Of a stretch of DNA of 64,000 nucleotides, positions 21,256 to 34,601 are shown piece by piece (positions within the stretch are counted from its first letter, which is position 1; each line of letters opens with the position of its first letter). This DNA comes from Nigrospora sphaerica (lineage: Eukaryota; Ascomycota; Sordariomycetes; Amphisphaeriales; Apiosporaceae): positions 7,378,001 to 7,442,000 of the forward strand of contig JAGVVL010000002.1 in NCBI GenBank assembly GCA_018287875.1, in the 5' to 3' direction. The position numbers and the translations under genes were made by a program. Below the pieces are notes generated by a model. The model saw only the letters and a list, made by a program, of their open reading frames with translations. It ran no database searches and was not told the origin of the DNA.

Positions 21256-24200
21256 TAAACTGCCATATGCCGCGGCCCCCTTGTATCGAGCTGGGGAAAA
21301 CCATAGGGGCCAAGGTTAGTCCGATCTATTGCTCTCCATCAGCCGGCTTTCCTGTGATAGTTCCAGACGGCAGATCCGCAGCCCGCATGGGGCCACTATG
21401 TAGTAGTAGCACGTGCAGAACTCCTCCGTCGGCAGATGCTGGGCTGCTTGCACGGAACCGCGACGCTTGAGCTGTAAACGTCCTTGTTCGTCATATCCTC
21501 CCGCGAAGCTCCACGCAGATGTCTGCCGGGGGAGGAGGGCTTGTGGTCTGGGACGAACAGGCATGTCGGGTCCGCTTGTACACTCGAAGCGGAGCGCCCT
21601 CGGCTTTTCCTGCGGCTCCCCTTACCCAAAGAACTACTACCTGCATTTAGATGTGGAGGAGGAGAGGAGCAACAGCTCCTTCTTCCGTGACTCTCCAAAA
21701 GGGGAGATGTTCCCACTAACGCAGGAGCCACGGGTGAAAAAATAATGTCGGGACAGCCATCTAGACAGGCTAGAGCCGACACGTTGGGAGCCTCGACGCC
21801 ATGGCAACATGGCCCCCCGCGAGCATCGAGCGTTCCGCGTGGGAACAGGGCTGGGCGAAGGGAGAAACCCCCCCAAAAGAAGCCAACTTGTCGATCCTCC
21901 GCCTCGCCCTTGCACTGCTGTCCCGAACCAGACCCGCCCTCGTCTCTGGCCTCCCATCCGGCCTGTAAGATGAAATGATGGGCTGCTCTAGGGCTGTCGG
22001 TCTGGCTGACCGGCCTTGTGGAACGGGACTCCCCACGGCCGGAGGCGCGCAAGGGAGCTGTGATGTGTTGGCACGCTGGCGATGAAACAGGAGGTCAGCG
22101 TTTGGGAGCCCGGGAAAGCACCAGGACAATGGGCGGCTCGTCTCCAGCAGCCGAGGGTTGCAGTGAGGCTATCACAGACGTAGGGTTCGATTGACCGGCG
22201 CAGCCACTCGACGGGATCAGTGAGTGTGAGTCATTCGAGTGCCTACGGATGGACACGGCAAACCCTATTCCCGGTTCCCCCAGTCGCTTACGAACGACGA
22301 GGGCGGTTGGCAGGCTGGCGGCCCGAAGGGATCGATCGATTCGGCGCCGTTTGGGTGAGGCACGCCGTTTCGCATGGCAACGGCGGTGAAAGGAGGTAGA
22401 AGAAGCTCGTTTGCGGGATGGGAAGCTGCGAGGCTATGCGAATGCGAGCCTGGCCAGGCGGCCTCTGGACCCAGAGGGGACAGGACAGGACAGACATGCA
22501 TCCCTGCACGGCCGCTGGACCCCCGGGCGAAGAAGCCCCATGCGGAGCCGTGGACACCCCCCCGGTCATCTTCACTTTTTTCCCTCTTCGCGATGCTGAT
22601 CACGGGACGGGTCGCGCGCCGTCGAACTATGGTATGGCACTGCCCGAGGGGGGCGAGAGGGGGGGGGGGAGGGGAGAATGGGAGAATTGGTTTACGTATA
22701 CATACACACAGTACTTGTTTGTGGCCCTGGTCTGTTGTGTTCAGTGTCCAGGGCATGTCCGGCAATGCCGCGCGACGCCTTACCGCGTCCCCGTGCTGAA
22801 GCTTGCCAGCGGCATGTGCGGACGGGGGGCTGGAGGAGGGGGCCCTGCATGAAGCACCTCTCCGGGATCAGCCTCCCGGCTGCCGCGCGACGCTTTCGTC
22901 AGTTCCAGCTCTGGCAGGGACCCCGTAGGACCAGATTCACTTCTCCGTCGGTCGCGGGATTGCAGCCTCCCCGCGCGTTGCACGTCGTGGCGCGGCCGTC
23001 GGGTATCGACCGTCTTCCCCGTGAGGCTCCCGGGTTCCTCCGTCGTCGTCCCATTCCCCATCCCCTCGGCCCCCCTCTCTCCCCCCTCCAATCCCTTTGG
23101 ACCGCGGCCGCCTCTGCCCTGCAGCCGGTGCCCATCTCCCCGAAACGGCCTGGCTGGCCTGGCCCTGGTTGGTTCCATTGAGATCAGATTCGGCCGCATC
23201 GATGGCTGGGCGGTAGCGGTCCGGAACCACCGCCACAAGGCTACGAGCCAGGGATCTCTACGCAAGCACTTCCTCCTCTGGCGGGTGCCCCGTTCGGCCT
23301 AGCTCGCCAGCTGCGGTCTCGGCTATGCTCCCGTGCCCGTCTCCGTACGGAAGCATGCGCCCAAATGGGGGGGAGGGGGAGGGCAGGCACCGCAGCATCG
23401 GCAACAACGTTGGCTGCCAATCTGTGGGGGGTGCGGCCGTCTGGGTTACATGCCCGTCCTGCTTCATGATATCATACGATGCTCTTTCAACCCGGCAGGC
23501 GCAGACTCAGACCGCAGCGGCCCTCTTTGTCGGCTCATTGTCGGCTCCTTATCGGCGTGTGTGGGACAAGGCCTTGTGTGGTCCGGGCCTGCACAAGGCA
23601 GGCCCGCTCTCACCCTCCCATTCCGTGCCCCATGTCACCGGCGGCACCGTATCATCACCTCCGAACAACGAAGGAACCAGGGAAAGGAGGGTCGGCTTGC
23701 ATCGGATGAGAGAGAGGAGTTCCCTCTGCTTACCTCTTACCGCTCGCTAGCCTGGTCCGGTGTGGCGAGCCATCCCATCCGTACCTCCGCTCCGGCTGGG
23801 CGGAAGGAGCGGGATGGGCTTCGAGGAGGGGGCGCCCACCGGATATCCCAATGAAGAATACGGCGGCCGTGATGGGCTCACCCAGCAACGAACCCCCCCC
23901 TCGGGCCATGTGTCTTGGTGTAGTTGGCTGAAACCCTAGCCGCGCCCGCGGTAGTTGTGCTGGTTCGCCCTCCTCGCCGGCTTTTGGGACACACGGTATT
24001 CCCAGTCGGCTATAGCTCGCTCGCCTTGCGATGCCATCTTCCGGTCAACACCTCCCCTGGGGCCCCTGCCAATTAGTTGCCTTACCGCCTGCATTCTCAT
24101 ATTGCGCTCGAGCGGCACGAATGGGTCAGATGATGACGGGTGCTGCCCACCCGCCGAGAGGGTCATACGTGTCCTGACACGGACGCCTTGAAGCCATCAA

Positions 24201-25171
24201 TATGGAAGGGGTTGTTACGGCCCAACCGGGGCATCTTGGCAGCTTGTATTGTGTCGGAATATTGCAGCTCTTGCCAGCCCCAGTACGACATCCGCTGAGG
24301 GTCGAACGTTGCGCGAAAGATGCGGAGTCCATCTGGCTGCCTTCCCGGCTGCCCGTGGAAACCGTCCCTGAACCCAGCAATGCGGGCTAACCGTCAGTAA
24401 CGTGGATGCCAGAGAAAATTAAAGGAACTACAATGACTTACTCGAAAGAGGTCGCAATGGCAGCGGGGACCTCCCACCGCCCCGGATTTGTGGCACGCTT
24501 GTCGTCTGCCGCGAACATATTCTCCTTATCTCGGGATCCGGCCATCGTGTTCAACTCGGCCGGTCAGGAGAAGCCACCAGTCTCTGCCGTTGTCACCTCT
24601 TACGGTAACCGACCCGCCACCCCAGCCTTTAGCATGGTCGGAATCCCTCGTCGGAGTAACCCCGACGAATACGATCATCCATATAGCGCGTACGTGATGA
24701 TTTACCTGCATGGCTAGTCGGCCGATATTGGTAACACGGGATCCCGCCCACACGAGCCCATTCGCGGGTACAGGCGGTCGAGCTGGCATGGCGCAGCAGA
24801 TGAAGGCGAAGCGAGGGGGGCCAGACCTGCCGAGTACACAGGGAGAGAGAGAGCCAGGGGCGTCGCGGGCGGGACTGTCAAAAAGGGCGAAGCGAGAGCA
24901 CCCTGGTGTAGGTCGAGGCCCCATGCCGTGAATGCTACGCTGCCTGACAACCGACGATGCGAGCTGAGCTGGGTTGGACATGGGATCCAGAGCAAAATGG
25001 GAAACTCACGTCGGGACGACAAGGCCTTCCCCATCGCATGTTCCGAACCTGTTTCGCTGACACCGCCCGAGGTACTGCTACACCCCCCTTCCCTCCTCTT
25101 GAGGATCGACCAGCCTGCCGGGCCGCAGACACCCATGGCGGCCGTTGAGCGGAAGCAGGAACTACGAGATT

Positions 25172-25236
25172 CGAACGCGGCATGAAGTCACGACTGCCAC
25201 GGCATCTAGACCACGAGGCATGCGTGGCTGGGCCAC
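25172..25236 (-). pseudogene. tRNA-like relic (box A and box B words only)
   Basis: On the minus strand TGGTCTAGATG fits the pol III A-box and GTTCGAATC fits the B-box. They are about 37 bases apart, short for a nuclear tRNA. The T-stem does not pair well, no acceptor stem is obvious, and no T-run terminator follows. It may be a decayed tRNA, a tRNA-derived repeat or chance. Confidence 0.2.
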
Positions 25237-25315
25237 TACCCGAGAGCGACGTAGCCATGTCCACTTGACCGGACCGACGGACTTGCATAGTCCTTGTAGC
25301 TCAAGGCGGCCGCTT

Positions 25316-25363
25316 GTACATACATACATACAGATACACACATGCATACATACATACATACAG
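25316..25363. repeat. (TACA)n microsatellite
   Basis: TACA tetranucleotide repeat interrupted in the middle by GATACACACATGCA. Confidence 0.95.
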
Positions 25364-26601
25364 CCCCGACCTTGGAATAAGCTGCGTCCTAGCTGCGGCA
25401 ACGGGCATGGCACCGTGGCTGACGAAGAACCATCCATAATGGGTGACCAAGGGGGAGGAGGGGGTCCTCGGTTGGCGCTGACACCCATGCAGCTCGGCCG
25501 AATGGGATGGACTGATAGATTCCCCCGGCTCGTGCGTGATACGTCAAAAGGGTTGGTGGGTATAGCACCTGTACTCGGAGACGGTACCTCAAGACGGTTA
25601 GTCAGTTGTGATATAAATTATATTGGCATAGACGAATGAGGGGGGACAAAGAAAAAACCAACGATCATGGAGGCCAGATAGGCGCGCGACTACATGCCAC
25701 GCCCTCGGCGAGTACCTCGGACAGGTACGGGACATCTCCGAGGGCACACGTCCACATGATGGTGCCGAGTACCGACCACATGTGACCCGTCCACAGTAGA
25801 TATTTCTCGCAGTCCCCCGGGCGGACGACCGGGGGCCACGTTGCCTGCTGGCCAGGACCAGCCCGCCAGACTGGCGATGCCGCGGGACGAGGCCGGTATG
25901 ATTGGACAGGGTGCGTAGGAAATAGAGGCGGAACAGGGGTCGTCTTTGGGACCCAAGCGGCCCAGGAGGCAGTCTGGCCGGACAGCGAGACAGCAAGCAT
26001 GCCATACGAGACCCGTAGATGACCAGCTCGGCGTGGGCGACGAGCCACCAGCTGCGACGGAACGGAACGCGGCAGTGCCGCCGGGAGGCTGGTCGGCTGA
26101 GTGGTCGGGGCGGCAGAGTATGGGATCGCTCTGGCAGCCTTCACGCCGTGTAACGCGACAGAGCGGTTGCCTTGCCGCGGGCGGAGCCAGCGTGATATGG
26201 CTGGGCGAGCGCGCTCCCGGCGGCACGGGATGGTCTCCCCGAGCGACAGCGATGACGGTTGACGGGCGGGAGAGGCGTTGACAGGCGGGCAAGGCCGTCA
26301 GGCATCGAGGGAAAAGAGGCAAGGCATGGAAAGGCGGGCTAGCTCTCTCGCTCCCTACCTGTACCTCTAACCCCTCCCGAGGGACGTGCCTCCCTTACTG
26401 ACCGGTTCGCGCGCCGGCTCTCGCATCGCCATGTGAAAACACGGGTGCAGGGTACCGTCGCCCGGCTACTGGCAGTGGTCCTGCATTAGAGCATCGAGAC
26501 CCTTTCCCACCAGCCCAACGTCATTCCCAGGAACGTCCCACCGTCGTTGGGCGGGCGGATTGAGAGCCGGAACGACCATGGGCAGCCCCACGCGCTCTTC
26601 T

Positions 26602-26620
26602 CCCCCCCCCCCCCCCCCCC
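26602..26620. repeat. Poly(C)19 tract
   Basis: Nineteen consecutive C on the plus strand, following a CT-rich word. Confidence 0.97.
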
Positions 26621-27289
26621 TTCTCACTCTGGCCTAGTTTCAAGCCTCGTATCCAGCTTGCCTGTTCGCCGACCTACCTGTCGCCCGTTCTCCTATTCGG
26701 GGGCGCATCGCCTACGCCGCGCTCTCTCCCATCCCCCCCGCCGCCAAAACCCTGGGAGGCGATGACGGAATGATCGGCTTGCTGTAAACCTTCCATCTCG
26801 CAGCCCGTGGCGCCGTCGGCCTGGACGGGACGGCTCACCGCTCGCCGGGACAGCCTGGTGCTTCGCGCCTTGTGTCAGATCCCAATTAACAAGCGCCCTG
26901 ATAGACTTCCCCTGGGCATCAAACGCCAGCGTGGCGCCATGCCCAGGAAGGAAATCGGGTCGAAAATCTAAAGAAGACGGGGGGACTGGCCATGGAAGCT
27001 TTTTATGGAGAGCGAACGAGGCACAGCCGTGTGGCCCTGCGTGGCAGCGTGGGTTAGACAGGCATCAACAGGGTACCCGTAGGAACCGTAGGAACCGGGG
27101 AGAGGCCCGGACCTGTCCCGGGTAAGCGTTCCCAGAAATCCGAAGGGCCGGCTGCCCTGCTAACCCCTGGCGCTGGACTGCCATGGATAGAGAGAGTATA
27201 TGGAGATGGCGCGTGTACGACTAACTACTGGTAGACTGGCCCCCCCCCCTGCCCCGTAGTTTCGGCGCTTGGAAACGGTACGGTGGTAC

Positions 27290-27342
27290 CACACACACCT
27301 ACACACGCACACACACCACCTACACACACACACGCACACATC
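27290..27342. repeat. Interrupted (CA)n microsatellite
   Basis: CA-rich array with CT and CG interruptions, close to several short C or G homopolymers. Confidence 0.93.
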
Positions 27343-28792
27343 CATTCGTCTGCCACCGTTCAGTGCCCGAGCCGGCCGGGGACGGGACCCGCCGCGCGCT
27401 GGTCGACATTCTGTCAAGCCCCGCCCCGTCCCTCTCTCGCGTTGCACGAGCAGAGAGAGGTATGTGTGTACTGACTGCTCATAAATCAACCAGCTACTTA
27501 TGCCACTCCCCTCCCTTATTTCGGTCGCCCGTGAGGCGCTAGCAGAGAGGCGCCGGAGGTGCGAGCGCAACGGATTGAGGACGTTGGTCAGCGACGCAAA
27601 AGAAGACCCCGGCCACTCGGGACTCTGCCGGGGCTCGATGGATGGGGCCCGCCAGGCCAGACGAAACTTCCGCGCCATCACGTCGACCGGGGGGGGGTGG
27701 AGGAGAGGGGTACGCGCTACTGCTGGCGGCTTCGTCGGTCGCCAGGAATTTTATGGTTCTTCTAGAAGACTTCGTAGCGCAAGGAACAAGGGTGTCCGCA
27801 CCCTGAGCACGCCCCCCACATCCTACGACTAGGGGAGGGATGTCGTCGGGCTTTCCGATAGCCTACTGCTCCATATATTCCGTACGTCGTACCGGGCCAG
27901 GCCCTGCCTCTCGCGCGCACATGGGTGGTCGCCGAGAACGCCCTCTCTGCAGGACATGTAGCTACAGCAGCAATTGCCCCCCCCCCTCCAAAAATGCAAG
28001 CACGGCGAGCCGGTCGGTACCGCAGCCTCGTACCATGAACTTGCCTGATGAGTCTGGTTGGGCAACCTAATCCCTCTCCCGATCCCCTCCCCGTCTGGCC
28101 CGGCGTGTGCCGTGCAAGATCAGAAGAGACAGCCCCTGACGAGTGTGTCGCGCATGGATTTGCGACTGCCAAATGGCGCCACCCCTCCCTATCGCCTCGC
28201 GGTTGCCCTGTGCGGGCATAGGCGATGGCCCGCGGCTATACACCGGTCGATGGCTGCATAGAATAGTCTCAGATGCGCCGGCTTGGTAATGGTGGTGGTG
28301 GTTGTTTTTTTGGGGACTTCCCCATGCCATCCATCTGCCTACCGGGCCTTGCCTACATACCCGTCCCAGGCGAGGCCGGCGCTTGGCATACATACGTAGT
28401 ATGGGCTGTTGTCCCCCCCCTGCGCGGCACGGTAATCCTACCTCTAGTCTCAGGTACGGGTTCCCGACACGGAGCCCGCCAGAGCTGCGCCGGCAGGAAA
28501 AAAAGCGACAGCTAAAACAAGAAAAATGAAGGAAAGAGAAGGAGCTGGCTCCGGGCTGCGCTGCGGCCAAGCGGCGGTGAGGCAGGCGCCGGGCTGGCCA
28601 CCAGGTAGATTCCGTCATAAAGTTACGGCGATCTACTAGAAATAGATGACGAGTCACTATTAGGAACGCCCGAGGGGGGAAAAGGAGGCTGAGCCTATGC
28701 TTCAGAGTGCTAGAATAACGGGTCGGGCGGAAATGCTGGCCGGAGCGAGTAACAGACAGACACACGCGACCGGCATTCCCAGATGGGGCCAA

Positions 28793-28850
28793 AACCGTCC
28801 ACCCTGAGAACCGTCCACCCTAGGAACCGTCCACCCTAGGAACCGTCCCC
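28793..28850. repeat. 16-bp minisatellite, about 3.6 copies
   Basis: The unit AACCGTCCACCCTAGG is repeated head to tail. The first copy ends CCCTGAG instead of CCCTAGG, the next two are identical and the last is cut to AACCGTCCCC. Confidence 0.95.
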
Positions 28851-29264
28851 CCCGAGGGAGGGGGTTCAGGGAAAAAAGAAGAGGGCCTAGTCTCGGCGGC
28901 TGCGATGCGCCAGCCAGCTGGGATGCATCCCACTGGCCCTGCCCAAGCTGCACAACATACCTGCGTGGAACTCGGAGAGGCGAACACATGCATGGCGGGC
29001 GGGCTTTTTCCTTCTTCTCCGTGCCCTCCCACCGCTATACTCGTCCTGTCAAACACGCAACCTGTCGACAGTTACGCGTTCCCAATATACACCGATCGGG
29101 TTATCAGCCCGCCCCCGGACTTTCCGCAGCCTACCCACCCTGATTGCTCGCCGTGCTTTTTTTTTTCCTTCCATGGCAGCCCGGATGGGGACCAACTTTG
29201 GTCTCCAGTGTGTAAATGAGCCCGGCTATAGTACGAACGAACGTCTAGCATGCTTGCATGCATT

Positions 29265-29295
29265 GGGGAGGTGCATGCATGTTGCGCACCTCCCC
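29265..29295. repeat. Perfect 10-bp inverted repeat with 11-nt loop
   Basis: GGGGAGGTGC and GCACCTCCCC pair perfectly around an 11-base loop containing ATGCATG. RNA or single-stranded DNA from here would form a stable GC-rich hairpin. No gene ends nearby, so a terminator role is unsupported. Confidence 0.85.
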
Positions 29296-31424
29296 CCCTT
29301 AACGCTCCAACCAACCGGCTGCTGCCGTCCATGTTCCAGCTATCGGGATGGGGTGCGTACGGCACCTCGTCGTCCCTCGCCTCCCTTCCGGCGCAGCCGT
29401 CGCTTTCAGTATATTCGTAGCCGTCGTCTGCCCCTAGCGGGCTTCGGGGGCCGCAACCTGTCCGTTTCCCGCACTGCTGGGCAGAAAGGGCAAGGTAGCA
29501 CATTGGCACACTGACCTCTGCCCGGCCCTGTCGAATGATCAGCAGAGAAGAAGCCCTTCTATGGGCACCATGGGCTATGGGCTATGGGCCCTGGAGGGCT
29601 AGGAACATGGAGTGAACGTGAGCGCGACCCGCTTTTCCAGGACAGGTAAAAAGGGACGGATGTCTAGGAACGAAGCCGGACAGTTTTTGCTGAAACGGCT
29701 CGGATCCTATCCTGGAGGCTGGCAATTTAGCGATCTTCAATCGCTTCGAGCTTATGGCGGTGCGGTACCCACCGGCTTGCTAGGGAGCGACGAAAAAAAG
29801 AGGAAACGAGCCCAAGGGATGTCAAGACGCGAGAACCAGGTGCCGGATGGCCATACATCGGCTCTGCGCAGGTGCCTCGGCCGTGTTTGGTACAAGATAC
29901 TTGGAGGGCTAGTAATAACCCGAAGTACGTACAGCCGGGCGGCATGAGCGCGGGAGGGGCGAAGGGAGTAGCTTCCTAGTTGTAGATGCACAAGAAGAAG
30001 CCGAGGGGCCACGAGAGAAGGCCACAGGCCGGGCGTGTGTTGCGTGTCGTGCCGCGCCGGGAGTGGAAGGGAAGAGGGGCCGTCCTTTTTTTTGTCTGCG
30101 GCTGTTTGCTTTCCAAGCCTCAAGCACGATGCGAGCCACCCGCGTCGGGTGCCCAGCAGGCGGGAGACGGATACCTCCAGTTCTATTCTGATCGCGAATG
30201 GGGACGGGCGAAGCATCGGCTACGGCACACCGAGCCAGCACGCTGCCGCATCGGCAGGGGACAAACATCGAGGCACACGACCCAGCCGGGTCCCCCCCCC
30301 TTTTTTCCCTTTCCTCACCCAAAGGAGCTACTCCAGGGTTTCCCCACGCAACGTGTACTTGTCCGGTATCAGGCAGAGAGCGATGGATATATCCCAACAC
30401 GCCTGGGTAGGTGCGCAGTACCTCTCGCTCATGCTCGCAAGAGACGGCCCCACCTGTTTTGTTTTATCTCCTCCGTGATTTTTTCCATTCTTTTTGCTTT
30501 TGGAGTCCAAAACCGGACGTAGCGTACCGAGTATTGGCCGGCCGGGGCGCACGAGCCTGGCCCGTTTATTGTGACTCGAAGAAGGGAAAGGAAGGAAAAA
30601 AAACATTCCTTCGAGGGGGTGCGGGTGGGCGGACGGACTGCTGGCTGGCGGGCGTTTGCTCGCAGCAAAACGTGGCTACGGGCCACCCCCCCTCTTTCCC
30701 CCGCCGGCATTGCTAGACGCTTCCCCGGCCGCCCGACGAAACGGGATGCCTTACCAACAAATGTCACTCTGCCTGCCCATGAGACGGCCGCTACGGCCGC
30801 ACAGAAGGTACATAGGGTCGGGGCGCCGCCGCCGGGTCGGAGGGCTGTTTGTGGTACAAAGATGATGACGCCGCTGGTGCAAAAGGGCGCAGCAGCTCGT
30901 GGATCGCACATGCATGGGAAAATCTGATGGATGGCAACAACATGGCGCCCCTCCCGGAAACACTGGGGACTGGCCATGTGATACGCAAGGCCCCGGCTTG
31001 TCGGTGATATAGGCGAGGGGAATATGAAGGTCGGCGTGTGCCGTTCGGGCATCGGCACCCCTTTGGCGACGCAACTGAGCAAACCGACTTTTTTGACCTG
31101 TTATATCGGTGTGCTACTGGCCGGGCTCGGCGACCAGGGGGGGGGGGCGAATGGGAAGCGCGAGCGCTCATCTGATCACTAAACCGACCGTAGCAGGCAA
31201 TGGCAGCGTCACGACAGGGACCGGGCTTGCTTTTTTACTTTGGAGCCTCGACAAACGCGGTCTCGTCCACACACGACCAAGGCGCCGTTGAAATTACCCG
31301 TCCGTCATTGAGTTTCCGCGGCTTTCGCCCCGGGCGAGGGAGGCAGCCAGATCCTGGAAGAGCTTGCATGCCCATCCCATCCCATGGTTTGCCGGGGCTG
31401 TTCCATCTCTCTCCCCCCCCCGGT

Positions 31425-31442
31425 CGCCGCCGCCGCCGCCGC

Positions 31443-31476
<34 letters not shown>
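31425..31476. repeat. (CGC)n(CTG)n triplet repeat
   Basis: About seven CGC units run into about ten CTG units. It lies in chance open frames on both strands (poly-Arg/Cys or poly-Ala/Ser), with no sign of a real gene. Confidence 0.95.
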
Positions 31477-31550
31477 ACTCCCTTGCGTGCAGGCGCACGG
31501 TACGCCATCCATCGAGAAGTAACTGGCCGGGCGCGCACATCCCGGGAGGC

Positions 31551-31588
31551 CGATACGACCGGCCAGGCACGATACGACCGACCAGGCA
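31551..31588. repeat. Two tandem copies of a 19-bp unit
   Basis: CGATACGACCGGCCAGGCA is followed directly by a copy differing at one base. A degenerating CACGC/GACGC run follows. Confidence 0.93.
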
Positions 31589-32936
31589 CGACATGCCACG
31601 CCACGCCACGACGCGACGCGGCGCGCGCTGGCGAGGCTCAGCAGCCTGGCCCCCCCAGTCGGGCCCAACTACCGAACTTAGACCGCCGGCGGAAACGGGG
31701 GGGCGGGCACACGGTGGGAGAGGCTGGACTATCAAGTATTGCAAAACTTAGTTCGCGAAAACAAAGAATAAAAGGAAAAAGGAAAACGAGGCCACACCTG
31801 CCAGCACAGGGCTCCCCCTGCTGCGTTCGCTGGAAAGAGAGCCATGCAACCAATGTAAGCGAGACCCGATGGGCTCCGTAAAGTGCCTTTATCGTACCTC
31901 GGGCGCAACGATGTATTATGGGCACGCCTCCCATCCGGTACCAACCTACAAAGTACATGTTTCCGACCTTCCTGACGTAGGCAAGGTAGGTATGTAGCCA
32001 GTCGGCTGGCCGGGAATGGTGGTGGCAACAGGCGGACACTGCCAGCATCTCCATCAAAATTCGCGTATTGACAAAGTCGGTCGGAAACTTCCTGAACCCT
32101 TCCCACACAATGACCCCTCCCCTCCTTCCCCCGGGCCATCCCAGGCACCCAACGCGGAAACCCAGCAACCCAGCCAGCAGCATACCGGCACTGACCCAGC
32201 CCAGGGTTACGGCCGGCGGATCGGGATGGGCCCTTGGCGGCTTCCGGAAGCATTTGTGGCCTCATTTAACGGAGGGGTCCCAAGCAACTTTCTTTGGGGC
32301 CAGGGCCACGCCCCCCCTTCCCGGTCCAGGCCGGCCAGGTACCTTACCCGTCTAAATGGTGATGGTGGTGACCAGGCTACTCTAGCCCAAGGTGGTGACG
32401 GGGCCTATCTCGTACACACTTAATTTTTTTTGGGGAGGGGGGGCGGCTGTTCACTAGGGGAAGCTGGTCCCGGGTGCCGCATAGGGAAACGAGCTTGTTT
32501 TGCGCGCCGGTCGCACCGCAAAAGGAGAGCAAAGGACCGCGGGCCTGCGCTTGACAGCTTCCCCGGAAGCGCTACCGCGCATCTATGTTTGGGGCCATCG
32601 GTCTACGACAGGCCGCGCCTTCTCCCTCCTCCCCCCCCGGTCCGGTACCTACGCTACCTTACCTGGTAAGACCTTGCCAGCGCTGCCCGTTCGGCCGCCG
32701 CGTGGACGCTAATCAAGGGATGGGTGGTCGATGGGGTCCTTGGGAAAACGGGAGCTCCTGTTGGGTGTGTACGAGCTACCTGGGTACTTCGCAACATATC
32801 CACGGAGAGGGAGGAGAAAAGAGACGTCAGCAGCCTGTGGGAGGGCGGGTAATATGGAAGTTCGTTACATGCTTCCATGGGATGTGGATACGTCAGTCAA
32901 GTAAGTTTCGGAGGGGGGATATGGGTACGTTAGGGG

Positions 32937-32996
32937 TGGGTGCGTGTGCGCGTGTGCGAGTGCGAGTATGTATGTGTGTGTGTGTGTGTGAGTGAG
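32937..32996. repeat. GT/GC/GA-rich microsatellite
   Basis: Imperfect GTGTGCG and GTGCGA units pass into a purer (GT)n core and then GAGT. Confidence 0.93.
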
Positions 32997-34583
32997 TAAA
33001 GGAAAGTGTGTGCGTCTGGTCTGGATACGCCTGCGTGGCCAGCACGCCCGCCGGCACGCCAGCACACCAGCAGCAGCAGACAGGCGGGCAGCAAGGAAGC
33101 AAGCAAGGAAGCAAGCACGTCGGCCTGTCTGCCCTGCCCTGCCTGGCTGACTTGTTCGGCCGATGGACTGACTGAGAGAGGCTCACCGGCCGGCGATGCG
33201 CATCGCAAATCTAGGTGCTACGTGACCATCGCATCGGGCAGCCGAGCAGGCTCGGAGATATTGTCGTGGTGGGCAGGTATTTTCCCCGGTATCTACCTAG
33301 GAGCCGGAGGGGAGGCTAACAATAGCTGCCAATTGCGGGCGTCAAGGACGCAGATGTTGTCACCGGTTTGGCACGACGCAGGCGCTGCGAAAGGCAAGGG
33401 AGCGACCGAGGTAGCTGTACTGCCCGTCGACATGCATACGGGCTATAGGTACATGCAGCAGGGACGTGCATGCCCACCGAGTCGGTGGTGCCCGGCCACG
33501 GGTTGGCTCACGAGGCCCGTACCGGTGCACGACGAGGCATTGCGGTGTACGTACATACGTACAGGCCGCTTAATCGAAACCAGGCCCGGCTTCTTCTGGA
33601 GAGCTTTCCATCCCCCTCTCCCCCTCTGCCTGTACCCCTTCTAGAGCGAAGAAGCGTCTCCTTGCCGGCCTGCATCCAGTGCGTCGGGGCTGGGCCGTGA
33701 CTTGCACCCACCCCCTTGGCTGCCGCCGGTACGCCGCCCGTTCGTTACACGCAGTAGCAGAAAAGTTTAACGTACCTACCTCCATACAGTTACCGCTTCT
33801 AGCGGAGGACGTGGAAAAGGCGGGCGACCGAGGTGGATGGATAGTGGATAGTGAGGTGTGTTGGTGATGACGATGAAATGGATCACGGGTCCTGGGCCGG
33901 TCTCGTTCTCTGCCGGTCTGGCACGCTACTCAGCTACCTACCTACGTTACCTGCAACTGGATACCTTTTTTTTTCTTTCCTTCAGTCGATGACCTGGGCA
34001 CGAAGGCGCCATGCTGGACAAGTAATGGCCGCTCGGCTGATCGGCTCGGCGGCTGTCGTCACTACTTTTGCGGCTGTGCGCTCTTCTTCTACACGTGCAA
34101 CCTGGGTTATGTAGGTGATGCGAGTTTTAGTTGACTTGTTTAGCGGGCGAAGCAAGTGTAAATATGGGAATAGGCGGGATGGAGCTATGGGGGTGTTCTC
34201 CCTCGTCGCACGCACTGGTGGCCCGGGATGCCGCGCGAGCGACGGCTCTTCCGCCCACCCCCCGGCCCTCTTCGGATGGATGAGCTGCCACGACACACGT
34301 CGACACGACAGACGACCCGGCGAAGCACACGACAAGGTCCCGTGAGGATGACTGCATCGCACCGCCCCTCCCCGCATGCACGCAGTCGGTATGCCCTCGC
34401 GCCCGCTCAAGATGGGAAGGACCCTTGGTCGGGCGTGCGCGTGCTGGCGCTGGCTGGCGGCTCCGGATGCTGTCTCTCTCACCGCCCAGCTGTCAGTGTG
34501 TGTGAGCGCCCTGGTAGGTGAGCGCGCACGAGAAAGAGAGCCCCTCCTTTCCCCCGGGAAGATCGAGCGCTGGAGCGCCTGCG

Positions 34584-34601
34584 AAAAAAAAAAAAAAAAA
34601 A
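34584..34601. repeat. Poly(A)18 tract
   Basis: Eighteen consecutive A on the plus strand. No retroelement sequence or target-site duplication is visible beside it, so it does not by itself mark an insertion. Confidence 0.95.

Noticed and set aside
21396..22052. 218-codon open frame on the minus strand
   Set aside because: Ser/Arg/Pro-rich, no conserved-looking segment, no splice partners and overlapping opposite-strand frames.
28067..28792. 241-codon open frame on the minus strand
   Set aside because: It is the longest frame in the gene-free interval but has no domain, odd composition (His and Arg runs) and overlapping open frames on the other strand. I regard it as chance in GC-rich DNA.
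34584..34601. Poly(A) tract as a retroposon tail
   Set aside because: No retroelement coding sequence, no gene fragment upstream and no target-site duplication.
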